Notes under the pieces: generated by a model
What the model saw: the letters and a program-made list of their open reading frames with translations, nothing else
What the model was told of the DNA's origin: nothing
The model's database searches: none
Program-made: the position numbers and the translations under genes
Assembly (NCBI RefSeq): GCF_036345995.1
Contig: NZ_CP107796.1
Span: 5,332,001 to 5,396,000, forward strand
Source of the DNA: Streptomyces sp. NBC_00557
GTDB lineage: Bacteria > Actinomycetota > Actinomycetes > Streptomycetales > Streptomycetaceae
Direction: 5' to 3'
DNA length: 64,000 nt
Shown here: positions 17,650-28,362 of the stretch, piece after piece
Layout: each line of letters begins with the position of its first letter
Position numbering within the stretch: position 1 is the first letter of the stretch

Positions 17650-17660
17650 GGTCGTACGGC

Positions 17661-20237
17661 TTACCTGCCCGCCGCCGCGTCCGCCGCCTGGGCCTTCAGC
17701 GCGCGCTCGATGCCCGCGCGGGACTCCGAGACGAGGCGGCGCAGGGCCGCGTTCGGCTCGGCCGTGGCCAGCCAGGAGTCCGTCTTGGCGAGGGTGGCCT
17801 CGGAGACCTGGATCGCCGGGTACAGGCCGACGGCGATCTGCTGGGCCATCTCGTGGGAACGCGACTCCCAGACGCCCTTGAGGACCTCGAAGTAGGCGTC
17901 CGCGTACGGCGCCAGCAGCTCGCGCTGGTCGGTCTGGACGAACCCGCCGATCACCGCCTCCTGCACGGCGTTCGGCAGCTTGTCGGAGTCGATGACCGAG
18001 GACCACGCCTCCGCCTTCGCCTCCGGCGTGGGCCGGGCCGCGCGGGCGGTCGCCGCGTGGCGCTCACCGGCAGCCGTCTTGTCCCGCTCGTACTCCGCCG
18101 CGATCTCCGCCTCGTCGTAGCGGCCGACCGCCGCGAGCCGCTCCACGAACGCCCAGCGCAGCTCCGTGTCGACGGCCAGGCCCTCGATCGTCTGCGTGCC
18201 CTCCAGCAGCGCCTCCAGCAGGTCCAGCTGCTCCGGGGTGCGGGCCGTGGCCGCGAAGGCGCGGGCCCAGGCCAGCTGGTGGTCGCTGCCCGGCTCCGCC
18301 GCGCGCAGGTGCGCGAGCGTGGCGTCGGTCCAGCGGGTCAGCAGGGACTCGCGGGCGGCCGGGTCGGCGTACAGGTCGATGGCGAGCTTGACCTGGCGGT
18401 GCAGCGACTGCACCACGCCGATGTCCGACTCCTTGCCGATGCCGGACAGGACGAGGGAGAGGTAGTCGCGGGTGGCCAGCTCGGCGTCCCGCGTCATGTC
18501 CCAGGCCGAGGCCCAGCACAGGGCGCGCGGCAGGGACTCCGTGAAGTCGCCGAGGTGCTCGGTGACGACCCTCAGGGACTCCTCGTCCAGGCGGACCTTC
18601 GCGTACGACAGGTCGTCGTCGTTGAGCAGGACGACCGCCGGGCGGCGCTTGCCGGTGAGCTGCGGTACGGCCGTCAGCTCGCCGTCGACGTCCAGCTCGA
18701 TCCGCTCGGTCCGCACCAGCTTGCCCGAGTCGCCGTCGAGGTCGTACAGGCCGATGGCGATGCGGTGCGGGCGCAGGACCGGCTCGCCCTTGGCGCCGGC
18801 GGGCAGCGCCGGGGCCTCCTGGCGGACGGCGAAGGAGGTGACGACGCCCTCCGCGTCCGTGGCGATCTCCGGCCGCAGCACGTTGATGCCCGCGGTCTCC
18901 AGCCACTTCTTCGACCAGGTCTTCAGGTCGCGGCCGGAGGTCTCCTCCAGGGCGCCGAGCAGGTCGGACAGGCGGGTGTTGCCGTACGCGTGCCGCTTGA
19001 AGTAGGCCTGCACGCCCTTGAAGAACTCGTCCTCGCCGACGTAGGCGACCAGCTGCTTCAGCACCGAGGCGCCCTTGGCGTACGTGATGCCGTCGAAGTT
19101 GACGAGCACGTCGTCCAGGTCGCGGATGTCCGCCATGATCGGGTGCGTGGAGGGCAGCTGGTCCTGCCGGTACGCCCACGTCTTCATCGAGTTGGCGAAC
19201 GTGGTCCACGAGTGCGGCCAGCGCGAGCCGGGGGCGGCGGCCTGGCAGGCGATGGAGGTGTAGGTGGCGAACGACTCGTTCAGCCACAGGTCGTTCCACC
19301 ACTCCATGGTGACCAGGTCGCCGAACCACATGTGGGCCAGCTCGTGCAGGATCGTCTCCGCGCGGACCTCGTACGCCGCGTCGGTCACCTTGGACCGGAA
19401 GACGTACTGGTCGCGGATGGTGACCGCGCCGGCGTTCTCCATCGCGCCCGCGTTGAACTCGGGCACGAACAGCTGGTCGTACTTCTGGAACGGGTAGGCG
19501 TAGTCGAACTTCTCCTGGAACCACTCGAAGCCCTGCCGGGTCACCTCGAAGATCGCGTCCGCGTCCAGGAACTCGGCCAGCGAGGGCCGGCAGTAGATGC
19601 CGAGCGGCACGCTCTGCCCGTCCTTCTCGTACACGCTGTGGACGCTGTGGTACGGGCCGACGATGAGCGCGGTGATGTACGTCGAGATGCGCGGGGTCGG
19701 CTCGAAGACCCAGACGTTGTCCTGGGGCTCGGGCGTCGGCGAGTTGGAGACGACGGTCCAGCCCTCGGGCGCCCGCACGGTGAACTGGAAGGTGGCCTTC
19801 AGGTCCGGCTGCTCGAAGGAGGCGAACACCCGGCGGGCGTCCGGCACCTCGAACTGGGTGTACAGGTAGGCCTGGTCGTCGACCGGGTCCACGAACTTGT
19901 GCAGGCCCTCACCGGTGTTGGTGTAGGCGCAGTCGGCGACGACCCGGAGGACGTTGCGCCCCTGAAGCAGCCCCGGCAGGGCGATCCGCGAGTCCTTGAA
20001 GACCTCGGCCGGGTCCAGCGCGTCCCCGTTCAGCGTGATCTCGTGGACGGTCGGCGCGACCAGGTCGATGAAGGACTCGGCGCCGTCCCGGGCCACGTCG
20101 AAGCGCACCGTGGTCACGGACCGGTAGGTCGCGCCCTCCTGCGCGCCGGAGAGGTCGAGTTCGATCTCGTACGAGTCAACGGTGAGCAGCTCGGCCCGCT
20201 GCCGCGCCTCTTCGCGAGTCAGGTTTGTGCCAGGCAC
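17661..20237 (-). CDS. pepN: Aminopeptidase N, M1 family (lividans type)
   Basis: Cytosolic zinc aminopeptidase of 858 residues that removes N-terminal amino acids from peptides. GTG 20237 has GGAG at 8 bases and gives MPGTNLTREEARQRAELL. The M1 landmarks are present: GAMEN exopeptidase motif at 264-268, zinc site HELAH (H298, E299, H302) and the third ligand E321 in LWLNESF. The C-terminal ERAP1-like helical domain is complete. Length and sequence match the PepN of Streptomyces lividans. A second M1 paralogue lies at 33123-35702. It is transcribed toward the amidotransferase gene and ends 11 bases beyond the shared terminator. Confidence 0.96.
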   Translation of the reverse strand: MPGTNLTREEARQRAELLTVDSYEIELDLSGAQEGATYRSVTTVRFDVARDGAESFIDLVAPTVHEITLNGDALDPAEVFKDSRIALPGLLQGRNVLRVVADCAYTNTGEGLHKFVDPVDDQAYLYTQFEVPDARRVFASFEQPDLKATFQFTVRAPEGWTVVSNSPTPEPQDNVWVFEPTPRISTYITALIVGPYHSVHSVYEKDGQSVPLGIYCRPSLAEFLDADAIFEVTRQGFEWFQEKFDYAYPFQKYDQLFVPEFNAGAMENAGAVTIRDQYVFRSKVTDAAYEVRAETILHELAHMWFGDLVTMEWWNDLWLNESFATYTSIACQAAAPGSRWPHSWTTFANSMKTWAYRQDQLPSTHPIMADIRDLDDVLVNFDGITYAKGASVLKQLVAYVGEDEFFKGVQAYFKRHAYGNTRLSDLLGALEETSGRDLKTWSKKWLETAGINVLRPEIATDAEGVVTSFAVRQEAPALPAGAKGEPVLRPHRIAIGLYDLDGDSGKLVRTERIELDVDGELTAVPQLTGKRRPAVVLLNDDDLSYAKVRLDEESLRVVTEHLGDFTESLPRALCWASAWDMTRDAELATRDYLSLVLSGIGKESDIGVVQSLHRQVKLAIDLYADPAARESLLTRWTDATLAHLRAAEPGSDHQLAWARAFAATARTPEQLDLLEALLEGTQTIEGLAVDTELRWAFVERLAAVGRYDEAEIAAEYERDKTAAGERHAATARAARPTPEAKAEAWSSVIDSDKLPNAVQEAVIGGFVQTDQRELLAPYADAYFEVLKGVWESRSHEMAQQIAVGLYPAIQVSEATLAKTDSWLATAEPNAALRRLVSESRAGIERALKAQAADAAAGR

Positions 20238-20349
20238 GCGGTCATCTCCTCGATATGTGTCGGTTGCGTCATCCTTCCACGGGACCCGCGGGAAACGCGA
20301 TGTCCGGTTCCCGCCGGTCAGCGCGGCGGTCGGGCGGGACGCTGGCGGT

Positions 20350-20820
20350 ATGACGATCTACACGGCACTCCCGATTCCGTCGGGCACCCTGAAGGAACTG
20401 CGCACCTCCGACGACGCCGGCCGCCCCGCGGCCCCCTTCACCGACGAGGAGGGCGGCGCCCCGCTGCGCTGCTGCCTGCGCCACAGCGAGCCCGGCGAAC
20501 AGATCGCCCTGGTCTCCTACGCGCCGCTGCGCCGCTGGGCCGCCGAGACGGGCGCGGACCCGGGGGCCTACGACGAGCAGGGCCCGGTCTTCATCCACGC
20601 CGGCGACTGCCCCGGCCCGTCCGGCGCCGGCCTGCCCTTCACCAACGCCCACCGCACCCTGCGCCGCTACTCGGCCGACGGCCGCATCCTGGGCGGCCGC
20701 CTCGTGGACACCGGCTTCCCCTCCGCCCTCGCCGAGGCCTTCGCCGATCCTGAGGTGGCGCTGGTGCACGTGCGGGCGGTGGAGTACGGGTGCTTCCTGT
20801 ACGAGGTGCGGCGGGGCTAG
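20350..20820 (+). CDS. DUF1203 domain protein
   Basis: A 156-residue cytosolic protein matching DUF1203: CCLRHSEPGEQIALVSYAPL and GPVFIHAGDCPG are its typical motifs, with a paired Cys-Cys near residue 41. Start ATG 20350. Function is unknown in the family. The gene is convergent with asd, separated by a strong hairpin. Confidence 0.8.
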   Translation: MTIYTALPIPSGTLKELRTSDDAGRPAAPFTDEEGGAPLRCCLRHSEPGEQIALVSYAPLRRWAAETGADPGAYDEQGPVFIHAGDCPGPSGAGLPFTNAHRTLRRYSADGRILGGRLVDTGFPSALAEAFADPEVALVHVRAVEYGCFLYEVRRG

Positions 20821-20868
20821 GTCCTGTCCGCGGGCGACCGGGACCAGTCGGCGGGCGACCGGGGAAAC

Positions 20869-20906
20869 GGCGAGGGGCGGCCACGTGACCGTGGCCGCCC
20901 CTCGCC
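20869..20906. terminator. Bidirectional terminator between DUF1203 gene and asd
   Basis: Perfect 16-base arms (20869-20884 and 20891-20906) with a GTGACC loop, between convergent genes. Confidence 0.88.
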
Positions 20907-20914
20907 GCGGTGCT

Positions 20915-22824
<1,910 letters not shown>

Positions 22825-22825
22825 C

Positions 22826-23809
22826 ATGACCGCCGGGCAGGGAAGCGCGGGCGACGCGCGGGGCACGGGCGGTGAGGGGGACGCCGGGGGCGGCCCCGGT
22901 GCGCGCAGCGGCGGCGAGTACGGCGGTATGGACGCGCTGATGGCCGCGATCACGGGGGAGCCGCTGCCGGAGGAGGCCCGGCGGGACCCCGCCTTCCTCG
23001 CCCGGCACCGCGCGGCCGAGGCGGACGTGGCGGTGCTGAGGGATCAGCTGAGCCGGATCGCGCAGGCGCTGACCGGGGAGCCGGTGGAAGACGTGCCGGG
23101 GGAGCCGGAAAGGGGGCCGGCGGAGCAGGCGGAAGGTGCGCTGCGCCCCGGGGAACCGGTGACGCACGCCCGGCCGGCGTCCGCGCCCCGCGGTGGCGCG
23201 CGGCCGGTGCGTGCCGGGCGCCGGCCCCCGCGCCCCCCGCGTCCCGGCCGGCCCTCCGGGTCTCGCCGGGCGCTGCGGGTCGCGTTCGGGGCGCTCGCCG
23301 GGGCCGGGGCCTTCGCGCTGGTCGTCGGGTTCGGCTGGATGGTGACGCACTCCGGCGGCTCGGAGGACTCCGGTACCGCCGCGGCGGCCAAGAGCGCGGA
23401 CAAGAGCGCCGGCGATGCCCGGGCCGATGTCTCCGGGGACGACGGGCGGCCGTCCGACCCGGTACGCGCCCTGGCCTGCTCCCGGCTGGTCGTGGAGGGC
23501 ACCGTGGCGAAGGTGGAACCGCGGAGGCAGTCGCCCTGGAGCCGGATCACGCTGAAGGTGATCCGCTCCTACAAGCCCGCGCACGGACCCGCCCGGGTGA
23601 GCTTCCTGCTCGACGGCGGTGCGCGGCCGGCCCCGCGCGCCGGACAGCACGTCCTCGTCCAGGTCGGCGCGGGTCGGCGCAACGCGAGCGTGTGGGCCGT
23701 CGGAGACACCCGCGTGGCCGTGAACCGCGCGTGGGTCATCCAGGCCCTGCCCGCCTCCCGGCACACGACCTGCCCCGGCACCGGAGAGGCGCCCACCGGC
23801 AAGCCGTGA
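22826..23809 (+). CDS. Single-pass membrane protein, probable anti-sigma partner
   Basis: A 327-residue protein whose ATG is one base after the sigma factor stop, so translation is coupled. The cytosolic N-terminus (about 1-148) has a charged helix (FLARHRAAEADVAVLRDQLSRIAQAL) and a long Pro/Arg-rich linker. One membrane helix lies at about 149-172 (VAFGALAGAGAFALVVGFGWMV), and the extracellular C-terminal domain carries Cys residues near 219 and 319. There is no HX3CX2C zinc anti-sigma motif. The anti-sigma role is inferred from gene order and topology only. Confidence 0.7.
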   Translation: MTAGQGSAGDARGTGGEGDAGGGPGARSGGEYGGMDALMAAITGEPLPEEARRDPAFLARHRAAEADVAVLRDQLSRIAQALTGEPVEDVPGEPERGPAEQAEGALRPGEPVTHARPASAPRGGARPVRAGRRPPRPPRPGRPSGSRRALRVAFGALAGAGAFALVVGFGWMVTHSGGSEDSGTAAAAKSADKSAGDARADVSGDDGRPSDPVRALACSRLVVEGTVAKVEPRRQSPWSRITLKVIRSYKPAHGPARVSFLLDGGARPAPRAGQHVLVQVGAGRRNASVWAVGDTRVAVNRAWVIQALPASRHTTCPGTGEAPTGKP

Positions 23810-23838
23810 CCTCCTCGCAGAAGGCCCCGCGGTTTCCG

Positions 23839-24381
23839 TCAGCCTTCCTTGGAGCGTGCGTAGTGCCGTGAGGCCTTCGCGCGGTTGCCGCACGCCGCCA
23901 TCGAGCACCAGCGGCGGGTGCCGTTGCGGGACGTGTCGAAGAAGTGCAGGATGCAGCCGCCCCCGGCGCAGCTCCGGATCCGCTCCGGCGCCCGGGTGAT
24001 CAGCTCCAGGTAGTTCCGGGCGGCGAGCCAGGCCGGCCCCCAGGACGGGTCGGCGAACTCCGGCTCCTCGGCGGGGCCGTCCGCGGTCAGCCGGGCCCGG
24101 ATCCGCCCGTGTTCCAGTACGGCGTCCACGAGCGGCGCCGCCTCGGCCGGCGACCCGTCCACCGCCGCCTTGAGCGCCGCGCGCGCCTCGCGCAGATGAT
24201 CCAGCGCCTCGGGGCCGGCCGTGTGGTCCCCGGCCAGCCCGTTGCTCGCGAGCCACACCGCGAGGCCCTCCGTGCCGGCGAGCAGGTCCTGGGTGACGCC
24301 GTCCCGGTTCCAGCGGGTGTTGAGCAGATCGAGCGCGAGCGGCTCACCGGTGAGCGGACGGGGATCGCGGCTGGTGGGCAT
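23839..24381 (-). CDS. ABATE / CGNR zinc-finger protein
   Basis: Putative stress-related transcription regulator of 180 residues. The N-terminal ABATE domain (LALDLLNTRWNRDGVTQDLLAG) is followed by a C-terminal CGNR zinc finger: C-AGGGC-ILHFFDTSRNGTRRWCSMAACGNRAKASRHYARSK. ATG 24381 has GGAG 5 bases upstream; ATG 24405 is a weaker alternative. Divergent from the VOC gene, with a large dyad in the gap. Confidence 0.88.
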   Translation of the reverse strand: MPTSRDPRPLTGEPLALDLLNTRWNRDGVTQDLLAGTEGLAVWLASNGLAGDHTAGPEALDHLREARAALKAAVDGSPAEAAPLVDAVLEHGRIRARLTADGPAEEPEFADPSWGPAWLAARNYLELITRAPERIRSCAGGGCILHFFDTSRNGTRRWCSMAACGNRAKASRHYARSKEG

Positions 24382-24438
24382 GGGCACTCCTTCTGATCTA
24401 ACCACTCAAGTGTATGTCGCCGGTTGACCCTGTCGCCT

Positions 24439-24469
24439 CTAACCCCCTATTCTCGAGAACAACGGTTAG
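24439..24469. promoter_or_regulatory. Nested dyad between CGNR regulator and VOC genes
   Basis: CTAACC (24439-24444) and GGTTAG (24464-24469) flank a 10-base palindrome TTCTCGAGAA (24450-24459), all sharing nearly the same centre. It lies just upstream of the VOC start, a plausible operator for the divergent CGNR protein. Another CTAACC at about 24398-24403 lies near the CGNR start. Confidence 0.5.
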
Positions 24470-24489
24470 GTATCCCGAAGGGAAGAACC

Positions 24490-24936
24490 ATGGCCCCGCA
24501 CCTCGCGCACGCAGGACTGAACGTCACCGACCTCGACCGCTCCCTCGCCCTCTACCGCGACCTCCTCGGCTTCGCCGTGCTCGCCGAGGGCAAGGAGGAC
24601 GGCCGGCGCTGGGCGATGCTGGGGGAGCCCGGCGGCGCCCCGCTCGTCACCCTCTGGCAGCAGGCGCAGGGGTCGTACGACAGCGGCCGGTCCGGACTGC
24701 ACCACCTCGCCCTCGCGGTCGACTCGATCGACCGCGTCCGCGCCTACGAGACCGCGCTGCGGGCCGCCGGAGTGGACTTCGCCCACGACGGCGTGGTCGC
24801 CCACCGCGAGGGCGGCGCCACGGGCGGGATCTTCTTCCACGACCCGGACGGCATCCGCCTGGAGATCTCCGCCCCGCTCGGCCCCGACGGCGCCACGGCC
24901 CCCCACGCGGACGCCCCGACCTGCGGCTTCTTCTAG
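24490..24936 (+). CDS. VOC-family (glyoxalase/dioxygenase-fold) protein
   Basis: A 148-residue vicinal-oxygen-chelate protein: LAHAGLNVTDLDRSLALYRDLLGF and LHHLALAVDSIDRV start the two beta-alpha modules, and FFHDPDGIRLEIS is the closing metal-ligand segment. Candidate metal ligands are His7, a His in LHHLA and the Glu in RLEIS. Start ATG 24490. It is followed after 2 bases by a PPOX-fold gene, so they are one transcript. Substrate unknown. Confidence 0.85.
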   Translation: MAPHLAHAGLNVTDLDRSLALYRDLLGFAVLAEGKEDGRRWAMLGEPGGAPLVTLWQQAQGSYDSGRSGLHHLALAVDSIDRVRAYETALRAAGVDFAHDGVVAHREGGATGGIFFHDPDGIRLEISAPLGPDGATAPHADAPTCGFF

Positions 24937-24938
24937 TC

Positions 24939-25817
24939 ATGGGCGCCTATCACGCGGGCTCGCTCGCCCTGCAGGACCTCCTGGGCGTCCGCGACCGCGC
25001 CGCCCACGTGGGCCGCTCCCTCGGCCAGGACATCAAGCCCGTCGCGGCGGCCTTCCTGGAGACGCAGCCCCTGCTGGTGGTGGGCGCGGCGGAGCCGGCG
25101 ACGGGGCGGGTGTGGGCGTCGGCGCTCACGGGGCCGCCGGGCTTCGTCCGCGCGACGGGGCCCCGTCAGGTGTCGGTGCTCACGGACACCGGACGGCTCG
25201 CCACCGCGCTGAAGACCCCCGGCACGCCCGTGGGCACCATCGCGCTGGACCCGCGGACCCGCCGCCGTATGCGCGTCAACGGCCGCCTGCGGCCGACGCC
25301 GAGGGGGTTCGCGGTGGAGGCGGACCAGGTCTTCTCCAACTGCCCCAAGTACATCCAGCGCAGGGCGTCGTACGAGACGGTCGCCGGCCGCACGCCCGCC
25401 ACACCCCGGCGGACCACCGAACTCACCACCGGGCAGGAGGAGTTCATCCGCGCGTCCGACACCTTCTTCCTGGCCACGGTCCACCCCGGCGGAGCCGACG
25501 CCAGCCACCGGGGCGGCAACCCGGGGTTCGTCCGGGTCACCTCCCCCCGCGAACTGACCTGGCCGGACTACCCCGGCAACGCCATGTTCCTGTCCCTCGG
25601 CAATCTGCGCAGCGACCCCCGCGCGGGACTGCTCTTCCTCGACTGGACCACCGGCACCACCCTGCAGCTCACCGGGGAGGCGCACACCGAGTTCACCGCC
25701 GGGGGCGACCGCAGCGTCCGCTTCACCCTCACCGAGGCCCTGTGGACCCCGGCCGCCCTGCCGCTGCGCTGGCCGGCGCCCGGATACTCACCGGCGAACC
25801 CCGACGTCCCGCGCTAA
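24939..25817 (+). CDS. Pyridoxamine 5'-phosphate oxidase-fold protein
   Basis: A 292-residue FMN-binding split-barrel protein (ATG 24939, MGAYHAGSLALQDLLG). Typical segments are FFLATVHPGGADASHRGGNPGFVRV and NLRSDPRAGLLFLDWTTGTTLQLTGEA, the MoxR-associated/PNPOx-like pattern. The middle of the protein (KYIQRR) agrees with the long PPOX class rather than PdxH. It probably binds FMN or F420 and acts on a small oxidisable substrate. It is encoded between VOC and NUDIX genes in a tight plus-strand row. Confidence 0.82.
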   Translation: MGAYHAGSLALQDLLGVRDRAAHVGRSLGQDIKPVAAAFLETQPLLVVGAAEPATGRVWASALTGPPGFVRATGPRQVSVLTDTGRLATALKTPGTPVGTIALDPRTRRRMRVNGRLRPTPRGFAVEADQVFSNCPKYIQRRASYETVAGRTPATPRRTTELTTGQEEFIRASDTFFLATVHPGGADASHRGGNPGFVRVTSPRELTWPDYPGNAMFLSLGNLRSDPRAGLLFLDWTTGTTLQLTGEAHTEFTAGGDRSVRFTLTEALWTPAALPLRWPAPGYSPANPDVPR

Positions 25818-25826
25818 CGTCCGCCC

Positions 25827-26312
25827 ATGCGACGGAACTTGAGGGTGGCGGCCTACGCCGTGTGCGTCCGCGACGAACAGATCCTCCTGGCCCGCTCACC
25901 CGCGCCCGACGGAACCCCCGAGTGGGTGCTGCCGGGCGGCGGCATGGAGCACGGCGAGGACCCGTACGACACCGTCCGCCGCGAGGTCATGGAGGAGACC
26001 GGTTACCGCATCGAGGTGACCGGTCTCCTCGGCGTCGACTCCTTCCGGCTCGTCCAGGGCGCCCGCTTCGGCCGCCGCACCGACCACCACGCCCTGCGTC
26101 TCGTCTACGAAGGAGAGGTCGTCGGCGGCGAACTCCGGTACGAGGTGGGCGGGTCCACGGATTTCGCCGCCTGGCAGGATCTCTCGGCCGTGCCGGGCCT
26201 GAACCGGGTGCCCGTGGTCGACACCGCGCTGCGGCTGTGGCGGGAGCGCCCCGCGCACGGCCACCTCACCGCCGGGACCCCTCCCGTACCCCAGGAGGTG
26301 AACGGGGAGTGA
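25827..26312 (+). CDS. NUDIX hydrolase
   Basis: A 161-residue nucleoside-diphosphate-linked moiety hydrolase. The Nudix box is complete at about 38-60 (GGMEHGE-x7-REVMEETGY), supplying the metal-binding glutamates. Start ATG 25827, nine bases after the PPOX stop. Substrate cannot be assigned; such single-domain actinobacterial proteins often clean oxidised nucleotides. Confidence 0.9.
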   Translation: MRRNLRVAAYAVCVRDEQILLARSPAPDGTPEWVLPGGGMEHGEDPYDTVRREVMEETGYRIEVTGLLGVDSFRLVQGARFGRRTDHHALRLVYEGEVVGGELRYEVGGSTDFAAWQDLSAVPGLNRVPVVDTALRLWRERPAHGHLTAGTPPVPQEVNGE

Positions 26313-26513
26313 CCGTCTCCCGGCCGCGCGCGATCCACTCCGTGACCGCGGCCGGTACCCGGTGATCCACGTACGGTGATCGGCGCTGCGCGTTGCCGCC
26401 GCGTTCACGCGCAGGTCATCCCCGGTGCCAACGATCCAAGGCGAGCGGGGCGTTCGCGCAGGCGACGGCCCGCGACCACTGCCGACGCGTTCGCACTCGG
26501 GGAGATCGCGCCA

Positions 26514-28268
26514 ATGTCGCGCATACGCTCTGTCGCCGCCTCCACTGCTTCCAGCCTGGGGGTCAACCGCCGTACCGTCCTCGCCGCCGCCGGAGCGGTC
26601 TCGCTCTCCGCGGGCGTCGGCTACGCCCTCCGCCCCACCGACAGCGAGGCCGCCACCGCGGCGGCGCCGGTCGCCCACTCCCGGCAGGCCGGCCCGGCCG
26701 CCCTCGCCCCGTACACCAAGGGCACGACCCTCGCCTCCGTCGCCGCACCGCGGAACAGCTCCGGCTACCGGCGGCTCGGCGACGGTGCGGGCTGGAGCCG
26801 GGTCGTGCGCAGCGAGCTGGCCGCCCCCAAGTCCGGGCGGGCGGGCCGCCGCAGGACGCTCGCGGCGTTCGTGCAGTTCACCGACCTGCATCTGCAGGAC
26901 GTGCAGCACCCGCTGCGGCTGGAGTACCTGCGCTCCACCGATGTGCACGCCTGGCGCCCCCAGGAGGCGCTCACCGTGCAGGGCGCCGTCTCGCTGGTGG
27001 AGCGGGTCAACGCGCTGCGCGGCGCCCCCGTCACCGGCGCCCCGCTCCACTTCGTGATGACGACCGGCGACAACACCGACAACAACGCCCACTCCGAGCT
27101 GGAGTGGTTCATGAAGGTGATGAGCGGCGGCCGCATCACCCCCAACTCCGGTGACCCCAAGCACTACGAGGGCGTGCAGAACAGCGGCATGAAGCTGTAC
27201 TGGCAGCCGGAGTCCACCACCCGCGACAACGACAAGGCGCTCGGCTTCCCGCACCTGAACGGCTACCTGGCCGCCGCGATCCGGGAGGTGCAGAGCCCCG
27301 GCCTGAAGCTGCCCTGGTACTCGACCGTCGGCAACCACGACGCCCTGCCGCTCGGCTGCTACGGCTCTCACGGCGACCCCTATCTCGCCGAGGCGGCCAT
27401 CGGCGGCAAGAAGCTGTTCGACGTCTCCGCCGCCGACGCCAAGAAGCTCCAGGACGCCATCAAGAAGGCCACCGACCCCAGGGGCGCCGGCTACCGCGAC
27501 TTCCTCAAGGCGCACGCCCGTTCCATGCGCTCGGTCACGCCGGACGAGAAGCGCGCCCCCTACACCCAGGCCGACTACCTCAAGGCCCACCTGGACCCCG
27601 CCCACCAGGGACTCGGCCCGGTCGGGCACGGGTACTCCTCGGCCAACCTCGACGCGGGCACCCAGTACTACGCCTTCCGCATCTCCGACGACGTCATCGG
27701 CATCAGCCTCGACACCACCGACGCCGGCGGCCACTACGAGGGCTCCATCGGCACCGCCCAGCTGAAGTGGCTGGACAAGACGCTGAAGGACAACAAGGAC
27801 TCCTACGCCGTCGTCTTCAGCCACCACACCAGCAAGACGATGGACAACACCCGCCCCGACCCGGCCCGTCCGGGCGAGAAGCGGCACGGCGGCGCCGAGG
27901 TGGTCTCGGTGCTGAACGCCCACGCCAACGTGCTGGCCTGGGTGAACGGCCACATCCACAAGAACGTCGTCACCCCGCACCAGGCCTCCGGCGGCCGCTC
28001 CTTCTGGGAGATCTCCACCGCCTCGCACGTCGACTACCCCCACCTCGCCCGCATCATCGAGCTGGTGGACAACAAGGACGGCACGCTCTCGGTGTTCACC
28101 ACCCTGATCGAGTCGGCCGCCCCGCACCGCACCGACTTCGCCGACCTCTCCCAGACCGGCCTCGCCGCCCTCTACCGCGAGCTGGCCTTCAACGCCCCCG
28201 GCGCCAACAAGACCCTGGCGGGCAGCGCGGCCGACCGGAACACCGAGCTGGTGCTCAAGAAGGGCTGA
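26514..28268 (+). CDS. Tat-exported metallophosphoesterase
   Basis: Secreted phosphoesterase of the TIGR03767 type, 584 residues. The twin-arginine signal is clear (NRRTVLAAAGAVSLSAGVGYAL, residues about 18-40). The calcineurin-like metal site is visible in order: DLHLQD, TGDNTDN, VGNHDALP, FSHHTSK and NGHIHKN. A FHAX-like linker region (KTMDNTRPDPARPGEKRHGG) lies before the last motif. ATG 26514 gives the intact Tat signal, so the longer upstream frame is rejected. Likely active outside the cell on a phosphodiester or phosphomonoester. Confidence 0.92.
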   Translation: MSRIRSVAASTASSLGVNRRTVLAAAGAVSLSAGVGYALRPTDSEAATAAAPVAHSRQAGPAALAPYTKGTTLASVAAPRNSSGYRRLGDGAGWSRVVRSELAAPKSGRAGRRRTLAAFVQFTDLHLQDVQHPLRLEYLRSTDVHAWRPQEALTVQGAVSLVERVNALRGAPVTGAPLHFVMTTGDNTDNNAHSELEWFMKVMSGGRITPNSGDPKHYEGVQNSGMKLYWQPESTTRDNDKALGFPHLNGYLAAAIREVQSPGLKLPWYSTVGNHDALPLGCYGSHGDPYLAEAAIGGKKLFDVSAADAKKLQDAIKKATDPRGAGYRDFLKAHARSMRSVTPDEKRAPYTQADYLKAHLDPAHQGLGPVGHGYSSANLDAGTQYYAFRISDDVIGISLDTTDAGGHYEGSIGTAQLKWLDKTLKDNKDSYAVVFSHHTSKTMDNTRPDPARPGEKRHGGAEVVSVLNAHANVLAWVNGHIHKNVVTPHQASGGRSFWEISTASHVDYPHLARIIELVDNKDGTLSVFTTLIESAAPHRTDFADLSQTGLAALYRELAFNAPGANKTLAGSAADRNTELVLKKG

Positions 28269-28362
28269 GAGTCACCCGACCGGCCCAGCGCCGGGCAACC
28301 TCGGGCATGCGGCGCCGGTTTCCTCCCCCGACCGCACCGGACAGCACAGGTTGGGGGAAGAC

